Source of the DNA: Nymphaea colorata
Lineage: Eukaryota > Streptophyta > Magnoliopsida > Nymphaeales > Nymphaeaceae
Assembly: GCF_008831285.2 (NCBI RefSeq)
Contig: NC_045147.1
Location: 17,214,854-17,278,853 of the forward strand
Direction of reading: 5' to 3'
DNA length: 64,000 bases
In this document: piece by piece, positions 1 to 13,324 of the stretch
Layout of the letters: each line of letters begins with the position of its first letter
Numbering within the stretch: the stretch's first letter is position 1
Made by a program: the position numbers and the translations under genes
Notes under the pieces: model-generated
Databases searched by the model: none
The model's input: only the letters and a program-made list of their open reading frames with translations
What the model was told of the DNA's origin: nothing

Positions 1-2648
1 AGTTTCAAGTGTTGTGTGTCTGTGTATATATATATATCGGGTTAGCAATTTCACAACTTTAAGTGTTGTGTGTATATATATATATATATTTGAAGTACTT
101 TTTGATAAAAATCCAACCTTTTAAAGCCAGATTAATATTTATCAAATTTATTTCCTGCGGACGTTGGCATCCTTAAATCCTACTTGATCAGTAAGACCAT
201 GTCAATTTTCTATCTACAAAATCAGTCATACAAATTACCATTCTGTGCTACATTTAGAAAAAAAAAAAAAGATGTGCTAGATTCAGCTGTTTTTCATTAG
301 TTACAATCTAGTTACTTTAAATATATGCAGTTGGCTTGAAAAGACTGGCCTGACAAGCAGAGAATTCCTAATATTTTAGTCATTATTGTGTGCCATGCAC
401 AACCATATATATTATCTTTTTGTTCACTGAATATCCCTCGCTCCCTCCTCTCTTCAGAGTAAGGAAAAGATGGAGAAATGGGGTCAGCTACCAGGCAGGA
501 AAAATCGAAGGCGGCCGTGCAGAAAGCAAAACAACTCAATTGGGGAGCGGTGGGGGCAGCGAGAGAGAGCGGCGGGTAAGAGAGAGATGCAAGTTGGCCA
601 ATAATATAATCTCAACCACAAGCCGGAAGGGGTGGCTCGTCGATTCAGTGAAGAGCCATCGTACTCTCCTCAGCTGTGGCCGTTCCATGCGCAGGAGGGC
701 CAACTTGGAAAAACAAGAACTAAAGAAAGAAAGATTTGGAAGAAGAAAATAAATGAAAATTGTGTGGTGGAAATGGAAGCGAAAGAAGGTGCCCGACCGA
801 CCGCTTGCTGTGTAAACCTAGTTACTTTGAAAGAGACGTGGTGTACGAGCGTTCTTCTTCTTTCTTCTGTACTGCGGAAAAAGATAAAGAGAGGAGGTAG
901 CTAGCGGAGCAGGTGGGCAATCTAGACAACTGACCGAAATCGAGGAACATGCATCGTCACGTACGCCAAGTTGCCTGCCGATCGAGCCCCACTTTCTGGT
1001 TCATCTTTTTCCATGATTCTTCACGGATCGTCATACATCCTTGTTGAAAAGCTAAGCTGACGACATGACGCAACGAGAACCTCCCAAAGGAATGATCCCA
1101 TCATGACGAGAACAGTGATAATGATCGGTCATGGTTAATTCGGAGATCATTATCTTACAATGGTGTTTCTCTGTATACACACCAGCGGGCCATCTTTGGA
1201 AGTATTCACCTCTGCATGTTCACTTTTTTCTTGTTGTTCGAAGATCATTCTACTAGGTGGCATGGTAAAAACAGATCAGTACTCTAAGCGCGAACATATG
1301 CTAATTTTAAATTGATCGCTTGATTCCACTCTGTGAAAACAAGAGTGCTTGCATCGTGTGGTTCAGAACTACCACGTACGTTCTTGGCGATCGTCAAGGA
1401 TATTCAAATATGGGTCGAAGGGCAGTTATATATATGTATGTATGTCAGTATGCGTATCTGCTTTTATGTTGTCTCTCGATCTCAGTTCATGAGGTGAAAT
1501 CCAGACCATCAATCCTGGCTTTATGCAACTCCAAGCGTGCATGCATGAGAAAGCTCAGACGATAGATGGTAGTCTTGAGACGTAATATTGGTTTTTTGAC
1601 ATGACTCCATTTCCGTTCCCCTCTTGCCACCTATTATTCCTTTGCCTTCAGCTTGAGATATATGTTATATATAGACCAATTTATCAATTCATATTCTTTG
1701 TTAGTCCCATGACTGACGCAAGTGTAATATTTCAAGTGTGAGTGGATAGTCAAAAAACTTTAAATGTTCACTTCTGAAAATAAATACTTGCGAATTAAAT
1801 TGATGTAATTATATTGCAGTTCGAAAGTGTCCCGGCCGTCCGTTTTGGCAAAGACGTACTGACCGCCTTCATGGTCTACATTGATCTGTCAATCAGAAGG
1901 CCTGCAACTAAGCTAGACCCGAGATAGTTGCTCTAAAGCACATCTAACCAATAAGTTTTGTGAAAGGTGAGACTGGTTTCTGTTTCTGTGTCTGTTTTCT
2001 GATATCAATTATTCACTCCCATCATGTCCATTCTTCACGATCATACTCTACGTGGCCTTAAGAAAAAGAAGAAGACGAAGAAGAAGAAGGAGGAGGTGAC
2101 AATTATCTCTTTATCCTGCAGAGGAGCAGTCACTGGAACGAAAGGAAAGCAGAAAGAGAAAGAAAATAAAGAAAGATGCGTTCACATCACTTCCGGCGTT
2201 CATGATCAGAGAGTGCATGCTTGGATGGAGATGGGAAACACATCAGGATCGATGGAGATGTAAGGAATGGGCCCTCTACCTTGCTACTGAGTGGGCTGAT
2301 GAAGTAAGGAGCCTTCACGTGATGTACTGAGGTTAGGACATTGAGGTTGACAAGTTCTGTCCCCATTTCTCTCATGGAATCTGGAGCACCGCAAGTGGGT
2401 CGCAAAAAGTCGAACAAAAAGCATTTGGTTTAAGGGCAGCTCTCTAGATATGCCCCTTCCTTCCCTTATCCTCACATCTTAACTTGCTGCTCATTGGAGA
2501 ACTATATTTCTTTCCGCTTTCAATAACCAAAATCATCCGACTGTTCGGATCCTTTTTTTTCTCGAGGTAAATTTGGCATTCAGATCTGGCGATTATTCAC
2601 ATGCGTGCTCCCAAGAAATTAAACCACTTATATATACATAGAAAAGTA
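1..2648. other. Intergenic spacer, no gene seen
   Basis: AT-rich plant spacer with short (TA)n runs near 25-37 and 74-88 and a purine-rich GAGAGA patch around 560-590. Open frames here are short, start mostly at non-ATG codons and show no protein-like motif or splice-supported continuation. A pyrimidine/purine-rich block at 2070-2170 (AAGAAG and GAAAG runs) is low complexity. Nothing else can be supported. Confidence 0.7.
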
Positions 2649-3060
2649 GGTAAATGCCAAACCAGTTGGGTAGGGGACAAAAACTAGATTTATTACAATT
2701 AATTACTATTTTTTACAATATAACCTTACAAATATGTTCTTAAGCGTGATTTGGTGAGAAAATCATACTAAGTTAGACATTTTTTACTTTATTATATTTT
2801 TTATACTAAAAAGTCGAACTTCTCTTGTAACATCAAAATTTTGATAGTAGAAACATCAATTTTTTTTTCAAAAATAACTTAAACTAAAACATGATTTATA
2901 TCAAATTAGTATTTATAAACACATGAAGGGGTTCGCGTTTTTTTTGAAACACTTTTTAACACAAATTTAAGAGGTCTGCTTTTTGTCTCTTACCCATGTA
3001 CCTGGTATTTACCAATTATTTGTTTGAAACACTTTTTAACCCAATTACCTGGTATTTACC
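2649..3060. mobile_element. MITE with about 35-bp inverted ends, right end duplicated
   Basis: The left end at 2649-2683 begins GGTAAATGCC and ends GGGGACAAAAA; the right end at 2980-3013 read on the other strand begins GGTAAATACC and ends GAGACAAAAA. The two ends match at about 26 of 35 positions. The interior is AT-rich with no ORF, as expected of a non-autonomous element. A second, shortened copy of the right end lies at 3022-3060: the words TTTGAAACACTTTTTAAC and ACCTGGTATTTACC occur twice. TA-rich sequence borders both sides (about 2629-2639 on the left and 3062-3082 on the right). The superfamily is not certain; association with TA repeats resembles the rice Micron elements. Confidence 0.6.
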
Positions 3061-3061
3061 A

Positions 3062-3082
3062 ATTATATATATATATATATAT
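3062..3082. repeat. (TA)n microsatellite at the MITE end
   Basis: About ten TA units directly follow the duplicated right end of the preceding MITE, suggesting that the element either inserted into or carried a TA tract. Confidence 0.85.
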
Positions 3083-3273
3083 ACTCTCTTTAGCACTCTT
3101 AGGGTGTGTGTTGTTGTTCCATCCACAAATCTTGATCAGAACTTAACATTAAAGGCATCATAAAATTGTTGCCAAATGCCAAGAGAATCATGAACCATTG
3201 GTATACCATAAACTGTCACCATTATTGCTCCTATGACAGTTGTTTTTAACAATATATGTTTACTTTTTAGTGG

Positions 3274-4194
<921 letters not shown>

Positions 4195-4475
4195 ATCTTG
4201 ATATGTGAAGGGCACGTACGTCTACCACCATTATTTATTATGCAAGAATATACAATTTGGATGAGCGAGTGGCTCATCCCACTGCCTGAAGGCCCCCTCA
4301 TTTCCCCTACCTCCAGGGTCTTAGGTTGCATTGGTGTCCGTAATAACAATGGTGCACTCTTTAACTTGGATCTCATGTCCTACTACCTTAAGACACATGA
4401 ACATAGCGCCCACTAAAATCGAACTAAAGATCTGTCTTTATACAGATTCCTAATTCGACCAACTACGCCCCTCGG
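4195..4475 (-). mobile_element. tRNA-derived SINE (minus strand)
   Basis: Read on the minus strand, the head carries a pol III box A-like word GGCGTAGTTGGTCGAATTAG (4452-4471) and, about 40 bases on, a box B-like word AGTTCGATTTTAG (around 4411-4425). The body then contains AAGACCCTGGAGG, close to the CCCTAGGAA-TGA word in two other SINE candidates in this window. No clear target duplication or poly(A) tail was identified, so the 3' limit is approximate. Confidence 0.5.
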
Positions 4476-6668
4476 GACATATACAATTAATTATAAGGCA
4501 TAAGAGCTTCTTTTTTTGGACTTTTTTTTGGATGCCAACAGATCCGCTTCTCCAAATTACTTAGATTTTTGGATTTTCCTTTCTTGTGTGAATTCTTAGC
4601 GGCATTCACAAATAGTACCCAAAGATAGAGACTGTTTGTCTTCTTTAAAACTGAGCAAATTATGATGAGAAATCAATTCCCATAATTACCCAAGGACGAT
4701 GTGACATTTGTGACGATCGGTTAGGAGGATCACACAAACTCCTGATTCAACGGGAAATTAATGATCAGTATCCTAGAACCTAAAGTAAACAAGGGAGCTT
4801 CTGAAAAAGAAAGCAACAATAAAGTGTGTTATTACAAAATAAGGCATATACAAAACATAATTTTTAGATTAAAATCCAATTTAATCAGATTAATCAGTAG
4901 CAGAGGAAAAAAATCCAGCACCACATTAAAATCCAAACATTACTAATTGCGTTGGACTTTATTGTCGAATCCCACGGATCTCATTCAGATTCAAACTGAG
5001 TATCCAATCATTGACATCCCAATCAGGACTAATTTTAATTTGTAGCTGTCAAATGCTTTCCTTGAACAGGTAGTAATTTTCCTTTTAATTCCTCTGCCAA
5101 CTTGAAAGCAACATGCTGGTGTTCATATGGATATGCAATATTATCCATTTTTAGTTTTTAGGTATGTTTTAGTAAGAAGGCGCATGCCCCTCACTAGTAC
5201 ATATTTTTCTACTGTTACCAAATATTGCTCCGAATCGGAACCAATTATTAATTTGATTTTAATACTTAACTACACCCATCGATCGACCAATGTACCATAT
5301 TGGTGAACAAACCTATACAAAACTGATGTTGATATTTACAACTTCCCGCATTTACTTTAGGAAAATGCTTCTTTTTTTTAGGGGGAATTCAATATGCCAA
5401 TAAGGTTTATCACTCTACACACAATTCATGTTTTTCCTTTTTTTTTTCTTATGAAAATTTCAGACTTTGTGAGAAGGACAGGTGTGTCGCCATTAATTTT
5501 GACTAGGTCTATGTGGGGCATCGCTTCGACTATTCATTAAACAGTAGTTAAGCTTTTCATCCTTTTTTTTTTTGGTTTCTTATTTTTACATAAAAAAAAT
5601 CTCTTCCCCAATTAATCGTTGGAATTATCCTATTTTCTTTTCCGGAAAAAAGATGCACCATGAAAAATGTCCGCAAGAAAAATGTGACTAACGTTTGTGG
5701 GTTTTCAACGCGCGTTTTTCATTAATTCCTCACACATTTTTTGGACTGCAGCTTTATCGGGAAGACGTAACTTTCTAATATATATTTATATTTTCTGCAA
5801 TAGTTTCCTCACCCACGATTCCAAATCATGTTAATTGGTCCATTCTTTAGGACTGTATTTAAATCTTATAATTAGAATACTCATCAGTATACTTTTTTTT
5901 ATCAAGATCATAATAGGTCTCAAAGCAAAGCAAGATCTGGACACAAGGGAAGACAATGACCTCTATCTATAGAATAAGCCATTCACCCTTAAAAAAAAAA
6001 CATAAATTTTGAACTAGCCCGTGATTTTTTCTATAAATATTACCCTCATATGAATCAACATTTCTTTTTTTTTTTTGTGTAATAGGCAGAATTAATTCAG
6101 CATATTTATAAGGGATTTAAACATAAATGGTCGATCCATTCGGCTCCTAAAATTCTGTATATGAACTAAAAAATCGATGTTAGTTTCTCGAGTTTGGTCC
6201 GAACTAAAAAAGATTATCCTTAATTTCCATACTTCAGCTTACTCGAACGATGGGTTGATGACTAGATGAACGTCTCGATATGTCCAAAAAGAAATGGACT
6301 TGGAGCAGTTAGAAAAGGTAGCAAGAATTGGCAATGATTATTTAAGGGGCGGGGTGCGAAGGAGTACTCCTACTCTCATATTTTTAAGAATCTGAAGACC
6401 TTAGATTTTGCATTAAGATTAATTCGCTCTTGTGATATCTTGTTCATGTCAGATTCATATAACATGTGGAGTTTGCATATAATCTGCTCATCTCATACGT
6501 ACCGTGCATTCTCCAACGAAAAAGGGGACATGTCCAAGGTAAAGGTTGTCGCCATGTAACTTCCCGAATCCTGCGTGAACTAAAACCAGAAATTGACGCA
6601 TAATCGACGCGAATTGTGAACCGAAGGAGAAAGAAGAAGGAGAGGAAGACGATCGATTGGCTGCCAAG
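4476..6668. other. Intergenic spacer, no gene seen
   Basis: AT-rich sequence with many T-runs (for example around 5377, 5440, 5560 and 6068). No ORF with protein-like character, no TIR pair and no RNA gene were recognised. The last 70 bases (AAGAAGGAGAGGAAGACGA) may be the 5' leader of the next small gene. Confidence 0.6.
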
Positions 6669-7256
6669 ATGGAGAAGAAGCAGAAGGACCATGGTGGTGT
6701 TCTCATCACCATCTACGTTGCACCAACAAAAATGAACAAGCCAAGACAAACGAATGGCCGGCATCGCAAACCGAAATGGAGAAAGCCGACGTCGGCCGTC
6801 GGATACAATCGAAGGGCCGAGCTGCTTGCCTACACGCAGCGGCTGAGGAGAAGCGGGCAGATGGCAAGAACAAGAAGCAAATCGCTCAATGCAACGAAAA
6901 GGCTGAGGAGGGAAAAAAGGAATGCACCCAATATGGGAGAGGTAGGACTTCATCCTGGCCTTGGCTTTGTCCATAGAACATGAGGGATCTAGAGCAGAGC
7001 ACCCATTTAATCTGTGTAACAGCAGAACACAATAATCTTATACAATTCGGTGTTTTTTTTTTTCTCTGGTTGATCTTAACAGAGGAGGAAATGGGGAACG
7101 AAGATCAGGGGTTTGTTTTGCCTTCCTAGAAGATCAAGGAGATATCAGCAGATGGCAGACCCTGAAAAAGTAGGGATCTTTGCAAACCTTAATCTCTATT
7201 TGGTACGTTCTCATCTTCATTTATCTGTTTTCTTTTGTCTTTCTTTTTTGGGGTGA
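6669..7256 (+). CDS. Candidate two-exon small basic protein, unknown function
   Basis: Proposed exons: 6669-6941 and 7083-7256, giving 148 residues. Exon 1 ends GAG|GTAGGA; the second begins after a strong pyrimidine tract and CTTAACAG, and both junctions are phase 0. The product is very rich in Lys and Arg. Visible segments are a hydrophobic strand VLITIYV (11-17), a block KWRKPTSAVGYNRRAELLAY (36-55) continuing TQRLRR, and an exon-2 motif KIRGLFCLPRRSRRYQQM. The Tyr-x-Arg-Arg-Ala-x-Leu-Leu-Ala-Tyr-x-x-x-Leu-Arg core resembles, from memory, uncharacterised plant proteins, but this was not verified. A GTACGT donor at 7202 could remove the last residues. An antisense open frame (6444-6974) overlaps exon 1 and looks like a shadow. 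The function is unknown. Confidence 0.45.
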
Positions 7257-9590
7257 GGGTCGGTGAATGATCAAATGTAATTAAAAAACTAAATGTTTTA
7301 TTACGTTTTAAATGTTCTCTTAACAAATTTCTGAGGATATAGACGTGACTCTTCAACTATAACCTAGCTGATCGCTATGTTATAAAAAATTAACTATAGA
7401 AATCTACAGGTGTAACAAATTGTCAAATAATTTGCGAATGTTTATTTTATAATGGAGTAATTACACAATTTTGATTCAAAGATGATTTTATAATGGTGTA
7501 ATTACACAATTTTTGTGCTCTAAGTACTGCATTGCATCCCCCATTAAGTCTGGATCCAATTGGTAGAATTGTTTGAACTTTTATATATATGTGCTTCTCT
7601 TCTATATCATCTTTCTTTTTCGTGAAAACTTTCTCCACTGTAAGCAGAGACCACTGAGGTGCCTTATCAAACAGATACGAGCAACCTGCACTTGCAAAGG
7701 AACGTAAGAGACTCAATGGATTTTTTCTAAGTGAAACGCCTCACAGCTTCCTGGGTGAAGCCAGAGATCTGTAAACTAGATGCAAATGGAGGACATGTAA
7801 GTAGACGTACTTGCACCGGCGGCAAAGGCATCGATCGGAAAGTGGAAACGGCCTGCAAGTAGTAGTGGAAGCTACAATAAAATAGTGGCCGTTCTATTTC
7901 TACGGGGTTTCTTAGGAATGGAGTCGAAGGAGGGCCAGTTCGACCTAGACTCAGGTGCATTGGTAGCCATTTTAACCTGTGTGGCTCCACCATTGCATGG
8001 GATGTTTGTTCAAATTAATTAGTGGACGAGAATTATTCCAAACCTTCAATTCATGTATTTTCATTACTTTTTCTTTCATCTGTAAGTACTGCAGACAATA
8101 TTTTTTATTTTCTGTAATCGGGGGGGGAATTTCTCGACAGTTAGATTCTAGGAGAAAGTTGTCACTTCTCTGCACTTTTTTTTTATCAATGAACTCAAAA
8201 TTGTTCCTTCTACAGTTTCAACGTAGAAACCAGTACTGTAAAAATGCAGACGTCATTGCAGTAGTATACTCTAGTAATTAATTTGACGAAGCTGTGCTTA
8301 TGACAGGCGTACGCCTTGCAACTCCAAATACAATCGTCTGCTCCCTTCTTTTAATCCCACCTTTCGGGGTTGCGAGATGAATGAAAATCCATGGATCTGC
8401 TTAATGATCCTTGGTGGGTGCTCTTGAAAGAACTCTAATATTGGAAATCATTCAACAATAAGAATGTGCATATATATATTACTGTATTATCTTTTGAAGA
8501 GTACTTCCATTCAGAGTTTTGCCTAGAAATTATGTAATGCTTTTCCGAAGTGCAATATTCTTTTATATTTAATGTCTTTTCGTTGGTTTGATCCCAGCTC
8601 TAGAGTTTGTAGGAGGTTATACACAAAGCTCGTTCAAGATTGTATAGCCCTTTTTCCTTTGGAATGTTGTCATATATGTGATACGTAATCTTTAAATTAA
8701 GGATATTCTCATTTGTAATTTAATAAGAAGTCTCGTTATCATTTATTTATGAATGAAAGGAGAAAATGTTTCCTGGTTGGACGCATGGAACTGGCAAGCA
8801 TCTTCTTCAAAAAAATGTACAACTATAGTACTGGATGGTTTTGTGTCCATCAACAGTTCTTACCTTCCTCCAATCGTTCAGATCAGCGGATGGGGTTTAC
8901 TGAAATTCCCAAGTCCATATCGTAACCTAATTTCTTCAACAGATCGAACCAATATTACCAAGCCCTATCACAACAGGTAAGCACCAAACACACAAAAAAG
9001 ATCTAACTTTTATATAGATATGAACCTGGTCGGACCTGCATTAATGGTGTGACATAGATCTAATTCTCCGGGAAAGTACTATTCCTGCGTCAATATGTTA
9101 CTCTGACCCTGCAGAAGAAATCAAACATATGCAGTTCAATGGTTTCAGTATCGATCGTAAGCAACCGTGTTAAATTTATTCAGACGATTCAATTTGATCA
9201 TTGGAAAACAGTATGAATTAATTTTGAAGTGCCAACTTGAGAGTATGATAGAGAACATGAGGAAGTCCTCACCATGGAGACACGGCCCATGACTTAGTTT
9301 CGAGTTTCAACATATAAACAATGCAGAGGCATGGGCCTGGCATAGCGCATGCACTACAAAAGCTGATGCTTGCTTTATATATACATCAAGAGACAAAGAG
9401 CCGCAAGGGAAATGATTGATCTCTTCTTGGTCTGTGCCGCTAGTCCCACCCTTTACAATTATTATCGTCCTTCCACCTTCCAACCAAAGCAATTACTATT
9501 TACTACCAAAAGAAAACTCAAAACTTAAACGAGCCAACTTGTTTTGTGATTTGTCTGATAATGGAAGTTGATTGAATGAAGCAAGCAGCC
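7257..9590. other. Intergenic spacer, no gene seen
   Basis: AT-rich, with a short direct repeat (TTATAATGG-GTAATTACACAATTTT) at 7446-7515. Short open frames (for example 7727-7993 and 8753-8980) lack recognisable motifs, splice partners or start context, so they are not called. Confidence 0.55.
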
Positions 9591-9743
9591 ATGACCAAGA
9601 GGATCAGTTCTGGTTGCGAGGAGATCGTCCGGTGTTCTTTTGCTCAGGAGGCTCCGCCGTTTAATCCGCGAACCATGTCGGCTTTGCTCGGAAGGAGCTC
9701 AGCACGGGCAGGGGCAAAGTCACATTTTGCGAAGGCTCTCTGA
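9591..9743 (+). CDS. 50-codon ORF upstream of the kinase, unassigned
   Basis: An ATG-initiated frame of 50 codons lies about 540 bases before the kinase coding region and is more GC-rich than its surroundings. Its peptide contains EEIVRCSFAQ, then APPFNPRTMSALLGRS and a basic tail ending SHFAKAL; no family is recognised. It could be a real small peptide, an upstream ORF in a long kinase leader, or chance. A very short upstream frame (ATGGAAGTTGATTGA, from 9561) precedes it. Confidence 0.2.
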   Translation: MTKRISSGCEEIVRCSFAQEAPPFNPRTMSALLGRSSARAGAKSHFAKAL

Positions 9744-10275
9744 CTTGCAAATTACTTTACATACTATTGAACAGATAGATTTTTTGCTCTTCCTTACAGA
9801 GCATAAAAAGAAAGCTATAATGTGATTCTGATTTAAATTTCTGGGGCTTGATCGATCATGTGTCACTTGCACGGCCAATTTTAGCCACCAGCTAAATGCC
9901 AACTATGTCTTGATTTTCTTCCGTAAAAGGAGCATCCAGATTTCATTTGCTAATACCATGCGCACGTGAATGTCCGAGATGCCTTTCATTATCTTCTTTC
10001 TGATTCTGCTTGCTTGACTGGCAAGAGTTGCTTTTCTTCTTCGGCCACATTTGGCAATCAATAGCGCACTATCTGCACCATGACTTTGCTTAAATTGCAA
10101 ACGAGCTATAATTTTCAGGAAGGTAGTTGAGCATGCCCAATAAACTCAATTGGCCCACCTTTTGTCGCAGAAGGAAGAATCTCCGTGAGGAAAGTCTGGA
10201 AGCAAAAGTAGCTCGTAGTCGCTTCTTGCTGCAGCATGAACGTCGCCCATCTGAGCATTCAAGTTCGATCACCAA

Positions 10276-10282
10276 TATAAAA
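10276..10282 (+). promoter_or_regulatory. TATA-like box at the kinase start region
   Basis: TATAAAA overlaps the first in-frame ATG (10282) of the kinase frame. If it works as a TATA box, transcription would begin near 10305 and only the ATG at 10327 would be translated. The assignment is tentative. Confidence 0.3.
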
Positions 10283-10326
10283 TGGCCACCTTTTTCCTAT
10301 GTGAGAGACTCAAGCGGGATAGAAGC

Positions 10327-13324
10327 ATGGCCTCCAACAGCAGCCATCAAGGAACTCAACCTGGTAGTAGTAGCAGTCCTGAAAGCACATGCATACTTGT
10401 TGGCATATCCTCGAATGCTGAAACTGCTATGGAGCTTCTCTCCTGGACAATTGAGGTTGCTGCTTGCCCAGGCGACACCATAGTTGCCTTACATGTCCTT
10501 GGTAATGGGTGGTTGATTCTTTTCTTCTTCCCCTTTTTCTTTTTTTTTTCCTCCTCAAGCATGAATCTCAAAATGCGTTGGCTCACTTGTCCACGGAATT
10601 TCAGAAGTGAAGGACGAGCAAGCACAACAGTATGGCACAGTTGAAAAGATGAAGATGATGCGCCGAGCAAAAGCTTTTGCTATGACCATAGTAGGAGAAT
10701 TCACAGGCATCTATCAACCTAAGCAGGTAATGGTGTCATAACTTGTAGCTAAACATTCAGAAAGAAATAAAGAGAAGTTTCTGTCAAATCTTACAGGTTA
10801 AGGTACAGGCAAAGGTCAGGTGCAGTTCTGCTATAGAGAAAGGTCTTGTTGATGAAGCAACATCCACACAAGCGGGTTTTCTCATTTTGGGTCGCTCAAA
10901 AAAAGTGAGGTATGTAACTTCATACTTGTCAGAGTTGCCTTGCCTTTGGCATTCACTTACAGTTTTCTGCTGCATGTTAGGCAATCACTCGCAATTTCGA
11001 CACACTGCTATCTCCATGCCCCAGTTGACTGCTCTGTGGTTGCTGTTCTGAGCAGACTGGAGTTGCCAGGCAGCGCACCTAAAGCCTCTTCTACTTTGGA
11101 CGTTCTTCCCGGCTCAGCTTACTTCGAAGGTTTGTACAAGTAGACCTAATGGTAAACAAGAATTAGCTGCTCCTTATGCATGCTATTCCTTTTTCCCGCA
11201 TCTAACTCTGGCATGAAATAGCTCCAAAGTTGCAGAAGATGAGCTCGAAACAGCCGAAAAGGGATTTTGACACGGTGGGTCAATCTTCAGATAATTCGTT
11301 TCATGGCAGTATACTGAACAGAAATAGGATGGATTACAAAAACTCCGATCAACACAACCGTAGATCATCTGCTCAAAGCATCACAGCAGAAGAGCCTCAG
11401 GACGGGCCGTTTGGTGATGAAACTTTCTACAAAAGAGATGCTCATTTTTCTGCTGAAAACTTCGTTACCTTGGGATCTCTTCTAGCTAGTGAACCTGAAG
11501 AGCTCAAAGGTCCAGCAGATCAAGAAAGCCAGTCGAGCAGATGGGAATACAGCTCATCAAGCCAATTTTTGTCCCCATCGATCTTTGGCGCACTCGAGAA
11601 AGATGGAAACTTTTCCGAGCAATTGGCTGAATCTGAACGGGATGGTCTGAAACCAACATGGAGGTGTTTCAGCTATGGTGAGATATTTCAGGCTACAAAT
11701 AATTTTCATCCAGGTAATAAGATGATTACTGCTACAATAACTGGAAACCAAGTCCGATTCAGTTAACAACACCTCTGCTTCCATGACAGGCAATCTCGTA
11801 GGTGGAGGAGAACGTGCAGAAGTCTACAAAGGCCAAATCCATGACGGCCAAATGGTAGCAGTGAAAAAATTAGCAAACCAAAATGCAGATGATCAGAAAC
11901 AGAAAGAATTCCTCATAGAATTAGGCATCATGGGGCATGTCCGTCATCCCAACATAACGTGTCTGATTGGCTTCTGCATCGAAGGAGGACTGTATCTGAT
12001 TTTTGACTTCTCGCCTAATGGAAGCTTAGAAGCAGCATTGCATGGTGAGTCATGAATACGAGTTTTCCTTTCCACGGTGGAAGACTTCGAATGAAAAATA
12101 GCGTTGAAGTTTACGTCCTCTGCAAAATCTTCAGGTAAAAGCAATCGTCCACTAGAGTGGTCAGCCAGATACAGGATTGCCCTCGGAGTCGCAAGGGGTT
12201 TGCACTATCTTCATAGGTGTTGCAAGAAACGGATCATCCACCGAGACATTAAGGCATCCAACATCCTTCTTGGACGAGATTTTGAGCCGCAGGTGCATCC
12301 ATAACTTCATCTTCTTTCAGCAAAAGAAAACCCATTGCAATACCTGACTTGGCTCATCTTCCACAGGTTTCAGATTTTGGATTGGCAATGTGGCTTCCGG
12401 AGCAATGGAGCCATCACTCTGTGATTCCATTAGAAGGCACCTACGGGTACATCCTTAATCCCTTTTAATGCAGCATGGCAGGCTTATACTGGATTGTTCT
12501 TCTAATGCGGCATGGCGGGCTTATAATTTGATTGTGCTGGTCTGGGACATGTTTTAACACCGTTTTTAACAAACTAATCACCAGATAACTACATACCATG
12601 CTGAAAATGATGGAAACTTAGTCGATAGATGGCTGAAAGTGACACAAATTGCCTTCGATTAATGTATGATTCGGCAGGTGTCTGGCTCCGGAATACTTCA
12701 CAAACGGAATTGTTGATGAAAAAACAGATGTTTTTTCTTATGGCATTCTCCTCCTAGAGATCATTACTGGTAGGAAGCCAGTAGATCCATCCAAACATAA
12801 CCTTCTCTTCTGGGTGAGTGAACAATTAGTGATATCCCTCTGGTAACTTTTACGGATGTGACAATGTATAAAATGTTCGCAATTTTCATATTACGGCTAA
12901 GTAATCTGAATAACTGCAATGTAGGTAAAGCCGCTTATGGAATTACATAATTATGCGGCTCTTGCAGACCCCAAACTTGGCAGCAGGTACGATATTAACC
13001 AGATGCATAGATTAGTTCTTGCAGCATCCTTCTGTGTAAGGGAATCCGCAACAGAGCGCCCATCAATATGTGAGGTGAAGCACGAGCTCTTTCATTTGTT
13101 GGTGCCAGCGAATGAGTTCTGTTTTACTGAATTGCTTCTATCTGTCCATGGATCCTCAGGTGATTCAGATTATTACTGGTGTACCTGCCTCAAGGGATGG
13201 AAAGAACTGGAAAGTGTCAGAATCTGATGATGATTGTTACGATGATGAAACGAATGGATACGTCACGGATATAGAATGCCAGTTTCTACGTACACCATAT
13301 TCTAAGATTCGAGGCTATAGTTAA
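10327..13324 (+). CDS. USP-domain receptor-like cytoplasmic kinase (RLCK class VI)
   Basis: Exons: 10327-10501, 10605-10726, 10797-10909, 10981-11129, 11222-11713, 11790-12044, 12135-12292, 12367-12446, 12678-12813, 12925-13074 and 13160-13324 (664 residues; 679 if ATG 10282 is used). The N-terminal part is a universal-stress-protein fold (CILVGIS, then [11 protein letters not shown]). A Ser-rich linker follows, then [17 protein letters not shown] leads into the kinase: Gly-loop [18 protein letters not shown] lysine, catalytic [16 protein letters not shown] in VSDFGLAMW, and GTYGCLAPEY. All catalytic residues are present. The N-terminal UspA domain is known in plant RLCK VI members; the ROP-regulated RBK kinases are relatives in the same class. 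The protein has no signal peptide or TM segment and is likely cytosolic. The C-terminus is acidic (SESDDD). The substrate is unknown. The last intron (13075-13159) was placed to join SICE to VIQIITG. Confidence 0.92.
12467..12538 (+). repeat. Imperfect tandem duplication in kinase intron 8
   Basis: Two adjacent copies of about 34 bases (12467-12500 and 12503-12538) share AATGC-GCATGGC-GGCTTATA and differ at several positions. It lies wholly within an intron, so no coding effect is expected. Confidence 0.75.

Noticed and set aside
2425-2470. Words similar to miR159 (plus strand, TTTGGTTTAAGGG) and to miR528 (minus strand, GGAAGGGGCAT)
   Set aside because: Each differs at several positions, the neighbouring sequence does not supply a matching star strand or a convincing hairpin, and the two similarities overlap on opposite strands.
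6444-6974. 176-codon minus-strand frame over the small basic gene
   Set aside because: Cys/Leu/Phe-rich composition typical of the antisense of Lys/Arg/Glu codons; no motif; the plus strand has better splice-supported coding.
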